Of a stretch of 64,000 nt of DNA, positions 33,039 through 42,803 are shown one piece after another. The stretch covers positions 62,001 through 126,000 of IMG/VR virus record IMGVR_UViG_3300013126_000012; one strand, given 5' to 3'. The position numbers were made by a program, and so were the translations under genes. Position 1 is the first letter of the stretch; the number at the start of each line of letters is the position of its first letter. The DNA comes from a virus. The notes below the pieces were generated by a model. It was not told the DNA's origin. It ran no database searches and worked only from the letters and a program-made list of their open reading frames with translations.

Positions 33039-33911
33039 TTATTTAGAATCTTTTTTAGGATTCCCTTGTTGCAATTTTTTGAGTGCTAACGATTTCAACA
33101 TCATGAAAAAATTCTTAAAGTCTTCTGGTTCAGAATCTTTTAATACATTATTAATTACTTTCGAAATCGTTTTAAGTCTTGCAATATTTCCTGTTTCTTT
33201 TTCTCGCAAATGATCAACAAATTTTTGAATAGCTAATGCTTCTTGTGCGGCTGGATCTAATTTTGTTTCGTCGTCTTTATCGGATGTCGGAGTATCTGCA
33301 GATGAGTCAGCATCGGCTGCTGGAGCTTCTGGTGCAGGTGGTGTTGCTCCCGCAGGAGGTGCAGGCGGTGGTGGTGTTGCTCCCGCATCGGGCGCCGGAG
33401 TATCAGCTGGTTGAGTTCCTGTTAAGTCGGGCGTGCCCGGAGCAGGTGTAGGTGCTTCAGGTGCCGGTGCTTCTTCTGGTGTTTCTTCTGGTGCAGCTGG
33501 TTCTGTTTGCTCTCGCAATATCTTTACAATTTTTCTTCGAACATATTCTCTTATTAAGATTTCTCGTTGTTCTCTAGTTAGATTTTCAATTTTATCTTGC
33601 AATACATCTTCAACATCTTTTTCTTCTGTATCTTGTCGTTTTTTAAGACGCTTTGCAGCTGTTTTTGGATCATAATCGCCGTTTTCTAAATCTTTATAAA
33701 GACGATCATCATCATTATATGTTGGATATAATTTACCATCGTCTTGCATTGTTTTATCTGTTTTACGTAAAACGTTGGTTTGTTTTTCGCCAGTCGATTT
33801 AGGATTTAATCCACCTTTTTTATCATCCAATGTATAATCCTTAAGATCTTTTCTATACGTTGGTTTTTTATTTTCTGGTTTTTTGTACTTGCTTTTATGT
33901 TTTTCAGCCAT
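33039..33911 (-). CDS. Pro/Ala-linker protein of unknown function
   Basis: From the ATG at 33911 the protein has about 290 residues. The first 100 are basic and charged, then a helix (EQREILIREYVRRKIVKILR, about 115-140), then a long Pro/Ala/Glu linker (about 140-205) and a C-terminal helical domain (about 215-285). This ATG has GGAAAG nine bases upstream, and a longer frame would need a TTG. The layout, two helical parts joined by a flexible linker, fits a scaffold-like or head-associated protein. It is the first gene of the unit that contains terminase, with a promoter-like element 13 bases upstream. Confidence 0.75.
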   Translation of the reverse strand: MAEKHKSKYKKPENKKPTYRKDLKDYTLDDKKGGLNPKSTGEKQTNVLRKTDKTMQDDGKLYPTYNDDDRLYKDLENGDYDPKTAAKRLKKRQDTEEKDVEDVLQDKIENLTREQREILIREYVRRKIVKILREQTEPAAPEETPEEAPAPEAPTPAPGTPDLTGTQPADTPAPDAGATPPPPAPPAGATPPAPEAPAADADSSADTPTSDKDDETKLDPAAQEALAIQKFVDHLREKETGNIARLKTISKVINNVLKDSEPEDFKNFFMMLKSLALKKLQQGNPKKDSK

Positions 33912-33924
33912 GAGTCTTTCCAAT

Positions 33925-33938
33925 TTTAATATAAATAT
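33925..33938 (-). promoter_or_regulatory. Late-promoter-like element of the terminase unit
   Basis: Coding strand ATATTTATATTAAA, 13 bases before the ATG at 33911. It follows the stop of the nucleotidyltransferase-ligase gene by one base. Confidence 0.55.
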
Positions 33939-33939
33939 A

Positions 33940-35964
33940 TCATCGTGCGTATTTCAATACTCCTAGTATCTGATTCACCGGAGCAAATGCACCTGTTAAC
34001 TTATATGTATTTCCGCCATATGTAAATACTACACCTTCGGACGGCACAATTGCATCAAAACCACCCAATCGTTCAATACGCTTAAGTTCTAATTCTAGTT
34101 TTGCAACTGTCTGCGGATTAGGATTGTTTTGTAGTTCTCTTATAAGTTCAGCCATTTCTTGTTTAATTGTTTGAACTGTTTTTGATGGATTTGCTGCTAA
34201 GAAATTTTCTGCATTTTTTAATGCTACTGCGCCTAAACGTAAAAACAATGTTTCAAATGGTTCCATGTTTTGTTTGTAGTAACGTTTAAATTCATTTTTA
34301 TCAAATTCTTGCACCCAATTTAAAAATTCTGCATTATCTATTTGTTTTTTAAGTGTGGTCATGCTTTCTGATTTATCGAAAAATGCCCAACGATAAATTA
34401 ATGTGTTTAATATATTTTCTGGAATATCGTATCCCATTTTATTTGCTTGTGTTTTAATAACATCTGACCACCAAGCTCGATGATATTCAGTTAATCGATC
34501 AGTATCTTTTAAACCGTAACGATTTTGTAATTGTGCAACTTCATCAAAAAATGCTGCTTGTTGATCTTCAAAATTAGAAATTCTACCTATTTTAATTCGC
34601 TGTGGCGGAATGAATGAAAATGTTTTTTGAAGATGTGCATTAGCATCTTGGATAATGCCTTGCAAAGTACCACCACCTGTTAAATCTGTTTCTATTTGAT
34701 TGCCTTGTTCATCATATTCTATTAAATTGTGAAATTGTAACACTGCAACTTCATATGAAATAACATTTTTCGTAGCTGGATAGATAATTTCCATGTTTGC
34801 AAATACTCGACCATTCTTAAAAATTTGATTGAGTTTATCTTGTGGTACACGACTAAATGCTTCAGCTAAATCTTCTGCAGCATTCCCAAATGCATCTGAT
34901 ATTGGTCCTCGGCCTCCAAACTTATCTTGTATTTGTTGAACTGACATTGGTGTAATAACAGTACCTTTATTTCGTGCAAATCCAATTTGTCCGTTTTTCC
35001 ATGTAACTTGAATGTTTTGACCGTCGGTTTTTTCTGTCACTGCTTGTTCAATATCTAATCGGCCTTCTAAAGCACGAGATATAATTTCTTTGACATCGCT
35101 AAACGTTAACCCATGATCATCCCATGGATGTGCCATGTGTCCTGCTGCGCCACCTTCTTTAATTAATCGAATTCCTTCTGATAATGGCACTCCATAAACC
35201 GTTTTATCAAAATCTGCAAAGTCATATGTAAATGCTTTTCCGACGTGATTATCTAAAAATTTTCTTAATTTTTTAATTTTTGCTTGATGTTTTGCTGTTT
35301 GTTTTGGAGTAGGATATCCTTCAAATATTTGCATAACATCTTCTTGTAATTGTTTAGTCCACCACTCTTTGGTAAACAATGCTTCTTGTAAACCTGTTGC
35401 AATTTGCCACGCATTTTTTACTAGAGCATCTTTATATTGCGGATATGATGCACGGAATGTTTCATAATCGCGATCCGTAATAGCTTTGCGTACGATGGTT
35501 GCTGATATAGGTGTTCCGTCGGCATATGTTTCTGGATCTACATCGATACTTAATTCAGTTGCATCAACGCCCATAGGTATTTTGCGTCCTTTTTTATCAC
35601 CAATAGTTGCATATTTGTCTACATTAGGAACAAATGCTTTTGCTCTAACATAATCATCGCCTTTTGTAGATGCAGCCATTGCATAACGACCTTTAGCATC
35701 TGATGGAAGTTCAAACAAATATTCGTACGCTGCCATGATTGGCGAATTGAATTCAGTGGGTTGAATTCGTATGTCCGGATTATCATTGAGCAAGTTAAAC
35801 ATTTCAATGCTTTGTTCTCGTGTAATTCCTTCTCTAGGTTGAGGTCCTATAAGTAATATTACTTGACCTACCTGAGGCGATTCTGCATAACGTTGTGCTA
35901 ATGCTAAATGAGCTCCAGTTAATGGTTTAAATCCACCAGGAAATAAAACTGTTATTTTATCCAT
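33940..35964 (-). CDS. Fused NMNAT/cytidylyltransferase-like and polynucleotide ligase-like protein
   Basis: A 674-residue protein with two apparent catalytic regions. Residues 4-165 have the nucleotidyltransferase (HIGH) fold: FPGGFKPLTGAH at 8-19 replaces the usual G.F.P.H.GH, and ISATIVRKAI at about 152-161 matches the (I/S)S.T.(I/V)R motif. From about 265 on, covalent nucleotidyltransferase (ligase/capping) motifs appear in order: EKTDGQN (motif I, Lys at about 311), ANMEIIYP (III-like, about 390), ISYEVAVLQF (IIIa-like), SEGVVF (IV, about 645) and YKLTG (V, about 655). This suggests a bifunctional enzyme, perhaps for RNA repair, NAD metabolism or RNA-end modification. It is expressed with late genes from a promoter-like element nine bases upstream. 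Confidence 0.78.
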   Translation of the reverse strand: MDKITVLFPGGFKPLTGAHLALAQRYAESPQVGQVILLIGPQPREGITREQSIEMFNLLNDNPDIRIQPTEFNSPIMAAYEYLFELPSDAKGRYAMAASTKGDDYVRAKAFVPNVDKYATIGDKKGRKIPMGVDATELSIDVDPETYADGTPISATIVRKAITDRDYETFRASYPQYKDALVKNAWQIATGLQEALFTKEWWTKQLQEDVMQIFEGYPTPKQTAKHQAKIKKLRKFLDNHVGKAFTYDFADFDKTVYGVPLSEGIRLIKEGGAAGHMAHPWDDHGLTFSDVKEIISRALEGRLDIEQAVTEKTDGQNIQVTWKNGQIGFARNKGTVITPMSVQQIQDKFGGRGPISDAFGNAAEDLAEAFSRVPQDKLNQIFKNGRVFANMEIIYPATKNVISYEVAVLQFHNLIEYDEQGNQIETDLTGGGTLQGIIQDANAHLQKTFSFIPPQRIKIGRISNFEDQQAAFFDEVAQLQNRYGLKDTDRLTEYHRAWWSDVIKTQANKMGYDIPENILNTLIYRWAFFDKSESMTTLKKQIDNAEFLNWVQEFDKNEFKRYYKQNMEPFETLFLRLGAVALKNAENFLAANPSKTVQTIKQEMAELIRELQNNPNPQTVAKLELELKRIERLGGFDAIVPSEGVVFTYGGNTYKLTGAFAPVNQILGVLKYAR

Positions 35965-35973
35965 TATGTTCCG

Positions 35974-35987
35974 TTTTATATAAATAT
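35974..35987 (-). promoter_or_regulatory. Late-promoter-like element
   Basis: Coding strand ATATTTATATAAAA, nine bases before the ATG at 35964, with CGGAAC between. It lies directly after the stop of the 901-residue fibre gene. Confidence 0.6.
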
Positions 35988-35988
35988 G

Positions 35989-38694
35989 TTATGATACAAT
36001 ACCACCAGGTGGTGGCAGTGTGGAACTTCCAACTGCTCGACTTGTTCGATATACAAATCCTTTCATGGCTAACATATCACCAATATTTCCGGTTCCGTTT
36101 CTACTTGTAATCATGTATATTCTAACATATCGACCTTGATAATTTGCAAAGGTTGACGATGTTGTAGTAAAAGTACGAGTGCCACCTTGGTATGTTGCAG
36201 TAACATTGATTGATGTGATTATTTGATCCGATCCAAATAATTGTTGCGGTGCGCTCCATGAATCATATCCAGTACTAGTACCAGTACTTCCTGATATACT
36301 AGCAGATTGAATATACCATTGACCTCGCAAATCGCCAGTAGTGCTAGTAGCTGCATTAAAATTATACATCAATGAAACTTGCATTCTAGTTTCACCTGGT
36401 AATACGAACGTTTCAAAGATTGAAGATGTTTGTGATCCCGTAGTAGATAAACTTCCGGTGTATGTAAATTCTGATCGATCGAAATAAACAACTCGTCCAA
36501 CGTTTAATCCATCAACAAATTCACTGTTTGAATCAAATAGTACTTCTCCGCCTTGCACTGCAATAAAAGATGATGCAGTTACATTACCTTGTGCGGTTAA
36601 ATGAAATCCACTTGACGAAATTTCAATGTTACCGTTAGCCCCACTAATAAACGTTGTTGCAGGATTTCCAAAAAAGAATTTATCCGTCCGAACATCGATT
36701 TCCGAATCGGCAGTTGAATATCTAAAATAGCTTGAAGTGTTTGCATAAAGTTCTAAACCAACACCACTGTATGCTCCGCCGCCTTTTGTTCCAGCACTTC
36801 CTGGTAAGGCTGAACCAGACCAAAGTAAAAATCCAGGAAATCCTGCTGTAAATCCTTCGTATCCTAACGATCTAACAAAGCCTGAATTTGGATATCCACT
36901 GATTGCTACACCACTATTTAATGAATCTGCCACATATAAAGATCCAGTAAGCATTGAATAATCGCCATCAATGTATCGGTTACCACCTTCCCAATCTTTA
37001 TTATAAATGTATGATATTTGTTTGCTTTTAACGCCAGCTACATTGTAATATTCAACTTTAAATGAAATTTGATTATCAATTTTATGTGTAGTTTGAATAG
37101 GTGTTTTAAGTCTTGTATAATCTGGAGTATATCCTACATCATTATCTGTAACAACACGAATATCAGAAATTTGCCATTCGCCCGTTTCTACTACAAGTAA
37201 TAATACTCCAGTACCGGTATAATCTGCTGTAAAACTAAATGTTTGATCGTCAAATCTTTGTGAATCGCCTACTGTATTAATTTCTCCTATTCGTTTTCCA
37301 AATTTAGTAGGAAATTGTTGATTGAAATAATCAGTTGGATCTTGATAAAAACTACTACCTGATACATAAATTGCCAGTTTAGGTTGCAAATTATTACTTG
37401 TAGCAACTTTAGTTCCTAATGCATCTAATGTAACTTTATATGAGGCATCTTGTTTAAATATTCCAGCAAATGAACCGTTAATTTGTGCTACTTGTACTGA
37501 ACTACTATTTGCAATATTAATAGAACTAGATATTAACATTGCATTGCTTATCGATGCAGTTGTCCATTGTAACGTTGTTGGTGCAATTTCTATACCATTT
37601 TGATATGTATGTGCCGTCCAATATGTATCGATAATACTTTGCGATGTAAATATACCTATAGATTGATCGGGAAATAATGACGCAGTATTAGAAATAAATA
37701 TTTCTGTTTCATCTAATTCTACATCATTAACTAGATCCCAGGTGCCTACAGTACCATTATTATTCGTAAATACTTTGATTCTAGAAACATCGCCAGTAGC
37801 TGGTTCTAATCCGGTTATTTGTATTAATGCAAATGATTGAGAATTTTCTGTTGGTACGTATGTTGGAGCTGCTTCATAATTTAATGAAAATGCCGAATTA
37901 TCAAATTGAGTATATGTATGCGGAAATACACTTTGGCTGCTATATACTGTATAAACATCATCTAATAAGGCCAATGTTGGAGATAATATCTTTTTTATCG
38001 TAGATACATATGCCGTTGTAGATATAGTATAATTAGGATTAGGTGTAGGATTTTGTGGAGTAGAAACTGTTATTGTTCCTGTCGACATATCTCCCGTAAA
38101 CGTTCCTCCTGTAATTTCGATTGCAGGTTGATTATTATATTCAAAATACCGTACTTGCCCCGTAGTATATGTTGGAAACTGCGTATTATTTGGATACGTA
38201 CGATCTAATTGAACCCCAACTTGTTCTGAAACAGTTACAATTGGCAACGTTTCAAAAATTATTTCCGAATCGTTTGAGATATTAGGATTTACTGATATCG
38301 TACGTGTCCATTTTACATTAGCACGACCTTGCCATTCAACGGGTGTAGGTTGACCATTAATTACTGCAGCTTCTGCAATTAAAGTTACGGTACAATCGCC
38401 TGGAGAAGAATCTTCGTAAATATAAATTGCAATAACACGACCTTTGTCTTCATCTAAAAAATCTACTACTTCAGTATAAATTGGATTACCATTATAATCT
38501 AAAACTTCTAAATTTAATACGCCGCCAACTTTTAAGTTAGTAGGATTTCCTCGAAGTTTAAATAAATTCTTTCCTGCAGTTAATCGAAGCGGAAATTCGG
38601 ATATCTGAAAATAATCTGGAGATGTAGCAGATGTATCTGTAAAATAAACATCAATAAATTCTAAACCTTTATAAACTGTTTCTTTACGTTTCAT
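35989..38694 (-). CDS. Large tail fibre or receptor-binding protein
   Basis: A 901-residue beta-rich protein, high in Ser, Thr, Asn, Gly and Tyr. The N-terminal 150 residues (FPLRLTAGKNLFKLRGNPTN, GRVIAIYIYEDSSPGDCTVT) look like a folded attachment domain. The middle holds several beta domains (YKVTLDALGTKVATSNNLQP; FSFTADYTGTGVLLLVVETG). The segment about 590-740 is fibre-shaft-like (NGNIEISSSGFHLTAQGNVT). The C-terminal domain (about 750-890) is probably the tip. The start codon lies within a hairpin on read-through transcripts. A host-recognition role is inferred. Confidence 0.8.
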   Translation of the reverse strand: MKRKETVYKGLEFIDVYFTDTSATSPDYFQISEFPLRLTAGKNLFKLRGNPTNLKVGGVLNLEVLDYNGNPIYTEVVDFLDEDKGRVIAIYIYEDSSPGDCTVTLIAEAAVINGQPTPVEWQGRANVKWTRTISVNPNISNDSEIIFETLPIVTVSEQVGVQLDRTYPNNTQFPTYTTGQVRYFEYNNQPAIEITGGTFTGDMSTGTITVSTPQNPTPNPNYTISTTAYVSTIKKILSPTLALLDDVYTVYSSQSVFPHTYTQFDNSAFSLNYEAAPTYVPTENSQSFALIQITGLEPATGDVSRIKVFTNNNGTVGTWDLVNDVELDETEIFISNTASLFPDQSIGIFTSQSIIDTYWTAHTYQNGIEIAPTTLQWTTASISNAMLISSSINIANSSSVQVAQINGSFAGIFKQDASYKVTLDALGTKVATSNNLQPKLAIYVSGSSFYQDPTDYFNQQFPTKFGKRIGEINTVGDSQRFDDQTFSFTADYTGTGVLLLVVETGEWQISDIRVVTDNDVGYTPDYTRLKTPIQTTHKIDNQISFKVEYYNVAGVKSKQISYIYNKDWEGGNRYIDGDYSMLTGSLYVADSLNSGVAISGYPNSGFVRSLGYEGFTAGFPGFLLWSGSALPGSAGTKGGGAYSGVGLELYANTSSYFRYSTADSEIDVRTDKFFFGNPATTFISGANGNIEISSSGFHLTAQGNVTASSFIAVQGGEVLFDSNSEFVDGLNVGRVVYFDRSEFTYTGSLSTTGSQTSSIFETFVLPGETRMQVSLMYNFNAATSTTGDLRGQWYIQSASISGSTGTSTGYDSWSAPQQLFGSDQIITSINVTATYQGGTRTFTTTSSTFANYQGRYVRIYMITSRNGTGNIGDMLAMKGFVYRTSRAVGSSTLPPPGGIVS

Positions 38695-38727
38695 GAATTT
38701 GATACTTTATTATAAATATCAAACATG
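38692..38727 (-). promoter_or_regulatory. Hairpin enclosing the late-promoter-like element and covering the fibre start
   Basis: Coding strand TTTGATA (38723-38717) pairs with TATCAAA (38704-38698), and outer CATG copies (38727-38724 and 38695-38692) can extend the stem past a 2-base bulge. The second CATG contains the start codon at 38694. The promoter-like element occupies the loop. Confidence 0.5.
38706..38719 (-). promoter_or_regulatory. Late-promoter-like element of the fibre gene
   Basis: Coding strand ATATTTATAATAAA, 11 bases before the ATG at 38694. It overlaps the stop codon of the Mre11-Rad50-like gene. Confidence 0.55.
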
Positions 38728-41700
38728 ATTAATCTTGCTGAATCCGTTTGTTTTATTAACTTCAATCAAATTATCAACCATATCGCGCATCGAATCAACG
38801 TGTGAAATGATAATTGAAAAATCAAATTTAGTTCTAAAATAATCAAATAAGTTTACTACTGAAGAAATATGTTCTGCATCTAATGAACCCCACCCTTCAT
38901 CAATTGCAATGAAATTGGGACGTGGTAATGCTGAAACATTGATAAGTGCAATGCGAATTGCTAATGACGAAATAAAACGTTCCATACCAGATGTTAATTC
39001 CAATGGCCAAAAATTATCTTCATCGTAAATAATATATCCGTTGATGTTTTTGCCATCGGTGTTTAATACCATGTTAAATTCAACAATTTGATTGAGTACA
39101 TTATTGATTTCAGCTTCAATTTTTGGAATAGCTTTTGCAACTAATTCATATGGAATACCGTTACGTTTAACTGATTCTAAATAATATTCATATGCTTTGT
39201 ATTCTGTTTCAAGTTGTCGATAACGTTCCAATTGTTCTATTGCAGTGCCTTTATTTGTACGTGCAACTTCAATTGAGCCAAACAATGATTTAATTTGATC
39301 TTGAATTATTTTGATTTGTTGAGAACAAGTTGCAATTTTAGTTTTACATTCTTCAATTTCAGCGTCAACTAGTTGATTGTGTGTGATTGCGGTTTCATTT
39401 TTACGGAATGATTCTTGACGTTCAATTGCGGTTTCTAATTCTGATTCTCGTGTTTGCAAATCACTTTCTAGGATTTGAAGTTGCAATTCATTGCGTTCCA
39501 ATGTAATTTTTTTAGTTGCAATATTGGATTTCAATTTGTTGTATTGGTCTGCTATTTCAAATACAGGTTGTAATTTATTTAATTCTACGGTTGCAAATTC
39601 AATATGTTGTTGCAATTCCTCTAATATCGCTCTATCCGAATCAATTGTATTTTGAGCTTCGATTGCATTTTGCACGAAAACGTTAGATGTACAGTATTTG
39701 CAGTTTGGATCATATTCATGAGATTCGAGATGTTTAATTTTTTCTTGTTTTGCATTTACTTGTTCCTGTTGTTGTGTAAACTTTTGTGATTGTTTGTTTA
39801 TGTTAGATTCTAATTTTTGATATTGTTCAATTTGTGTTTTTATTAAATCTGCATCAATATTAACTAATTTAGATTCTAATAAATCAATGTTTTCTGACAA
39901 CGTTTCTAATTCTTGTTCTGCCGTTTCTATTTCCGTTTGGATTGATTCAATCTTATTAATTAGTACGCGTTCTTGTGATTGCAATTCTTTGATGTTTGGA
40001 CCATCGTACGTTGTTGGTAATTTAGTTTCAATTAACTGTACAATTTGTTCTTGTAATCCGTTTCGCTGATCTTGTTGTTGATCTTCAAGTTGTTCTAACG
40101 AAATAATAGTATTTTGATTTTCCATTATTACTGCATCGGCTTGCACAATTATTTCGGCAAAGTCAGTTTTTTTATAATCTTTTAATCGGCCTGCAGTTTC
40201 TTTGATTTCATCTGCTGCAAGTTGATAAAGTTGTTCAAACACCGTAATATCTAAAAACTGCGACAATAAATCTTTGCGTTCTTTTTGTGACTTTTCAATA
40301 AAGTTATTGTTGTCCGCTTGCAAAGAAAATGCCGTTAAAATAAAATCATCATATGTGCCCAAATAGCGACGAATGTTTTTATTTGTTTCACTGCGTTCTT
40401 CGCCATTTAGATTTTCTGAATCAGTGTAAAAATCTACATCAACTTTAACGTGCGTATCTTTCTTTTTGTTTTGCGTGCCGCGCCGTTCAATGGTATATGT
40501 TATGCCATTCATTTCAAAACGAAATACACCACGGAACCACGTTTTTTTGTTATTTAAAACTTCGTTTGCTTTGCTTGTTTTGCTGCATTTATCAAATATA
40601 ATATATGTAATTGCATCAAGTAAACTTGATTTGCCAGATGCATTTGTAGCAAAAAGTCCGCACACATCAGAAAGTTTGTCAAAGTTTAATGCGTTGCCTT
40701 CGCCATATGAAAACATGTTATCAAATTCAAATGATATAGGATGCCATGTAGTATGTCGTATTGATTCTACTGCTGGCAATTTTGAATTTATTGTGCGATT
40801 GATGTGTCTGATAGCATCAACTTCTTGCGGAGTAGCTTGTGGATAATTTGCGTCAATATATTCCGTCAATAACACATTTTGATATTCAACATCGCGCACA
40901 TTTCCAATTGCCAAGCTAGAAGATGCATTGGTTGCTGCAGCTCCTATAGTTCGTTGAATTGTAATGTCTTCTACTTGATATTTTTTGCGAATCGTTGCAA
41001 TCAACCGTTTCATATCTGCCGCGCTTGTTTCATTAAACTTGATGCGAATGCGTGGACGTTTCGGCATACGGTGAGGTGAAGATATAATTGCAGAGCCTTG
41101 AGTTTCTATAGTTACATAACCATAGTCATTTTCAATTTGCACAAAGTCTGCAGTACGTCGTTCCGTATCCCAAACCAAAATGCCATGATCTAATGCTTCG
41201 CCATGATTTTGTTGAATAAGTGAACCTGGATACGCAACGGTGCGTGCATCATCTAAAAACTGTGCCGGTTTATGAATATCTCCTAGCAACGTAATGTCAT
41301 GTCCTTCAAACAAATCAACGCCTACGTGTTCATTTGATATTTGATAACCAATATCAGTACGAGCTGTATTTACTGCACCATGGTGTAATGCAATTTTATA
41401 TGATGCCGAAAAATCTTTTGCACGAATGTATTCTGCGGGTGTTTTATCGACAGCCATATGATTCCAAGTTACGCCACCTAATTCAAACAATCCATTTTCT
41501 TTGATGAAATGAATATTAGGATTTTTAATCACATCGAGAACTGGACTAACTGCATCTACGCGATGCATATTGTTCAAATTCATATCGTGATTACCTAGAA
41601 TAACAATTGTAGGAATTGTGAATTCATTGAAGAAATCAACAAGCATTTGAACTAATTCTGGCGACATATCTAATTTGCTATGCACAATATCGCCAGTTAC

Positions 41701-41865
41701 AACCGCAATGCTGTTTGCAGTACAATTTGCTTTAATATAATCAAATAAATTTTTAAATACTTGACGATATTCGGTGTGTCGTTTCAATGTACGAATATGT
41801 ACATCGGATATATGAAAGATTTTGTCAATCCGTTCAATACCAGTTTCAATTTTTTTTATGTCCAT
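38719..41865 (-). CDS. Single-chain Mre11-Rad50 (gp47-gp46, SbcD-SbcC) recombination nuclease
   Basis: A 1048-residue fusion. Residues about 15-280 are an Mre11/SbcD phosphoesterase: SDVHIRT, TGDIVHSK, LGNHDMN, ALHHGAV and LGDIHKPAQ supply the metal ligands. From about 375 on it is Rad50/SbcC: Walker A GLFATNASGKSSLLDA (about 400-416), two long coiled coils flanking a zinc hook CKYC (about 722), signature LTSGMERFIS (about 957-966), and Walker B FIAIDEGWGSLD (about 985-997). In T4, gp47 and gp46 are separate proteins that resect DNA ends for recombination-dependent replication. Here one unbroken frame covers both. It overlaps the primase gene by 10 bases. Confidence 0.95.
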   Translation of the reverse strand: MDIKKIETGIERIDKIFHISDVHIRTLKRHTEYRQVFKNLFDYIKANCTANSIAVVTGDIVHSKLDMSPELVQMLVDFFNEFTIPTIVILGNHDMNLNNMHRVDAVSPVLDVIKNPNIHFIKENGLFELGGVTWNHMAVDKTPAEYIRAKDFSASYKIALHHGAVNTARTDIGYQISNEHVGVDLFEGHDITLLGDIHKPAQFLDDARTVAYPGSLIQQNHGEALDHGILVWDTERRTADFVQIENDYGYVTIETQGSAIISSPHRMPKRPRIRIKFNETSAADMKRLIATIRKKYQVEDITIQRTIGAAATNASSSLAIGNVRDVEYQNVLLTEYIDANYPQATPQEVDAIRHINRTINSKLPAVESIRHTTWHPISFEFDNMFSYGEGNALNFDKLSDVCGLFATNASGKSSLLDAITYIIFDKCSKTSKANEVLNNKKTWFRGVFRFEMNGITYTIERRGTQNKKKDTHVKVDVDFYTDSENLNGEERSETNKNIRRYLGTYDDFILTAFSLQADNNNFIEKSQKERKDLLSQFLDITVFEQLYQLAADEIKETAGRLKDYKKTDFAEIIVQADAVIMENQNTIISLEQLEDQQQDQRNGLQEQIVQLIETKLPTTYDGPNIKELQSQERVLINKIESIQTEIETAEQELETLSENIDLLESKLVNIDADLIKTQIEQYQKLESNINKQSQKFTQQQEQVNAKQEKIKHLESHEYDPNCKYCTSNVFVQNAIEAQNTIDSDRAILEELQQHIEFATVELNKLQPVFEIADQYNKLKSNIATKKITLERNELQLQILESDLQTRESELETAIERQESFRKNETAITHNQLVDAEIEECKTKIATCSQQIKIIQDQIKSLFGSIEVARTNKGTAIEQLERYRQLETEYKAYEYYLESVKRNGIPYELVAKAIPKIEAEINNVLNQIVEFNMVLNTDGKNINGYIIYDEDNFWPLELTSGMERFISSLAIRIALINVSALPRPNFIAIDEGWGSLDAEHISSVVNLFDYFRTKFDFSIIISHVDSMRDMVDNLIEVNKTNGFSKINHV

Positions 41866-42797
41866 AACATGTCCATTTTGAGTGCCATTATGCCTTCAAA
41901 TGTTAATATATCAGTATCGTTAATAATTTGTGTAATTTGTTCAAAACCTAATTCTGATGCATCTGCATCTTGCAATCGTACAAAATAAACATTTAAACCT
42001 TCTGCCATGAATCGTTCTGCAATTTGCACTGCATTGCGAAGTGCATCAGCATCCAAGCAAATATAGATATCTCGAACTCGTTTTTCAATGATTTTCTTTT
42101 GCAATGCCGGTTGAATGATTTTACCAAATAACGGTATTGCATTGCGTTTAATTGCAATTGCATCAAATGCTCCTTCACAAAGAACGATAGGTTGTGACCA
42201 ATTTATAGTTAAATCAAATCCAATGATGTCTTTTGATATTTTAGGATTTTTGTGTTTTTGTTTGTCTGCTCGATAAAATGCTCGAGATACAAAATAATTT
42301 AATTGTCCTGCTTCATCATAACTAGGAATAATTATTTTTCCAGAATATTCACCTTGTTCGCAATATCCAATTCGATACTTTAAAATATCCAACATACCAA
42401 CACCTCGTTGCTGCAAATAATGAATTGCATTGCGATAATCAGGTGTATTTTTTTTATTCCATAATGGAACATAATGTTCCGGCAAAGCCAATGTTACTGT
42501 TGATTTTGTTTCTGCAGTATTTCGATATCTAGCAGATTCAATTATTTTTGAAAGTTGTTCAAACCATTCTTTTGACAAGCCCATTTGCTTGAACAAACTG
42601 TTAATAGTTCGACCTTTCTTATCTGATATCCAACAATGCCATGGATTTTCTCCTGCATGATTAGTATTAACGTCGATTTCTAATTTTGGCTTGTAATGTG
42701 AAGTAAACGGAGAAAAGAATGCAATGTTATTGCCGGAAGTAGATTTGCCTTTACCTAAAACTGATTCTAATAATTGTAACAGTTTAAGATTCTTCAC
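41856..42797 (-). CDS. DnaG-type primase (gp61-like)
   Basis: A 313-residue primase. The N-terminal region (FFSPFTSHYKPKLEIDVNTN...PWHCWISDKKG) resembles the CHC2 zinc-binding module but keeps only one clear Cys, so it looks degenerate. The TOPRIM core includes IVLCEGAFDAIAIKRNAIPL (about 205-225, Glu) and IYICLDADA (about 245-253, DxD). It makes RNA primers at the replication fork. The start is a GTG at 42797 with no Shine-Dalgarno sequence. A sigma70-like promoter (42804-42832) places the transcription start almost at this codon, so a leaderless message is possible. Confidence 0.88.
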   Translation of the reverse strand: MKNLKLLQLLESVLGKGKSTSGNNIAFFSPFTSHYKPKLEIDVNTNHAGENPWHCWISDKKGRTINSLFKQMGLSKEWFEQLSKIIESARYRNTAETKSTVTLALPEHYVPLWNKKNTPDYRNAIHYLQQRGVGMLDILKYRIGYCEQGEYSGKIIIPSYDEAGQLNYFVSRAFYRADKQKHKNPKISKDIIGFDLTINWSQPIVLCEGAFDAIAIKRNAIPLFGKIIQPALQKKIIEKRVRDIYICLDADALRNAVQIAERFMAEGLNVYFVRLQDADASELGFEQITQIINDTDILTFEGIMALKMDMLWT

Positions 42798-42803
42798 ATT
42801 TAT

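Noticed and set aside
33300-33500. Pro/Ala-rich segment as a frameshift or non-coding artefact
   Set aside because: The frame is uninterrupted and joins two helical domains, so a flexible linker explains it.
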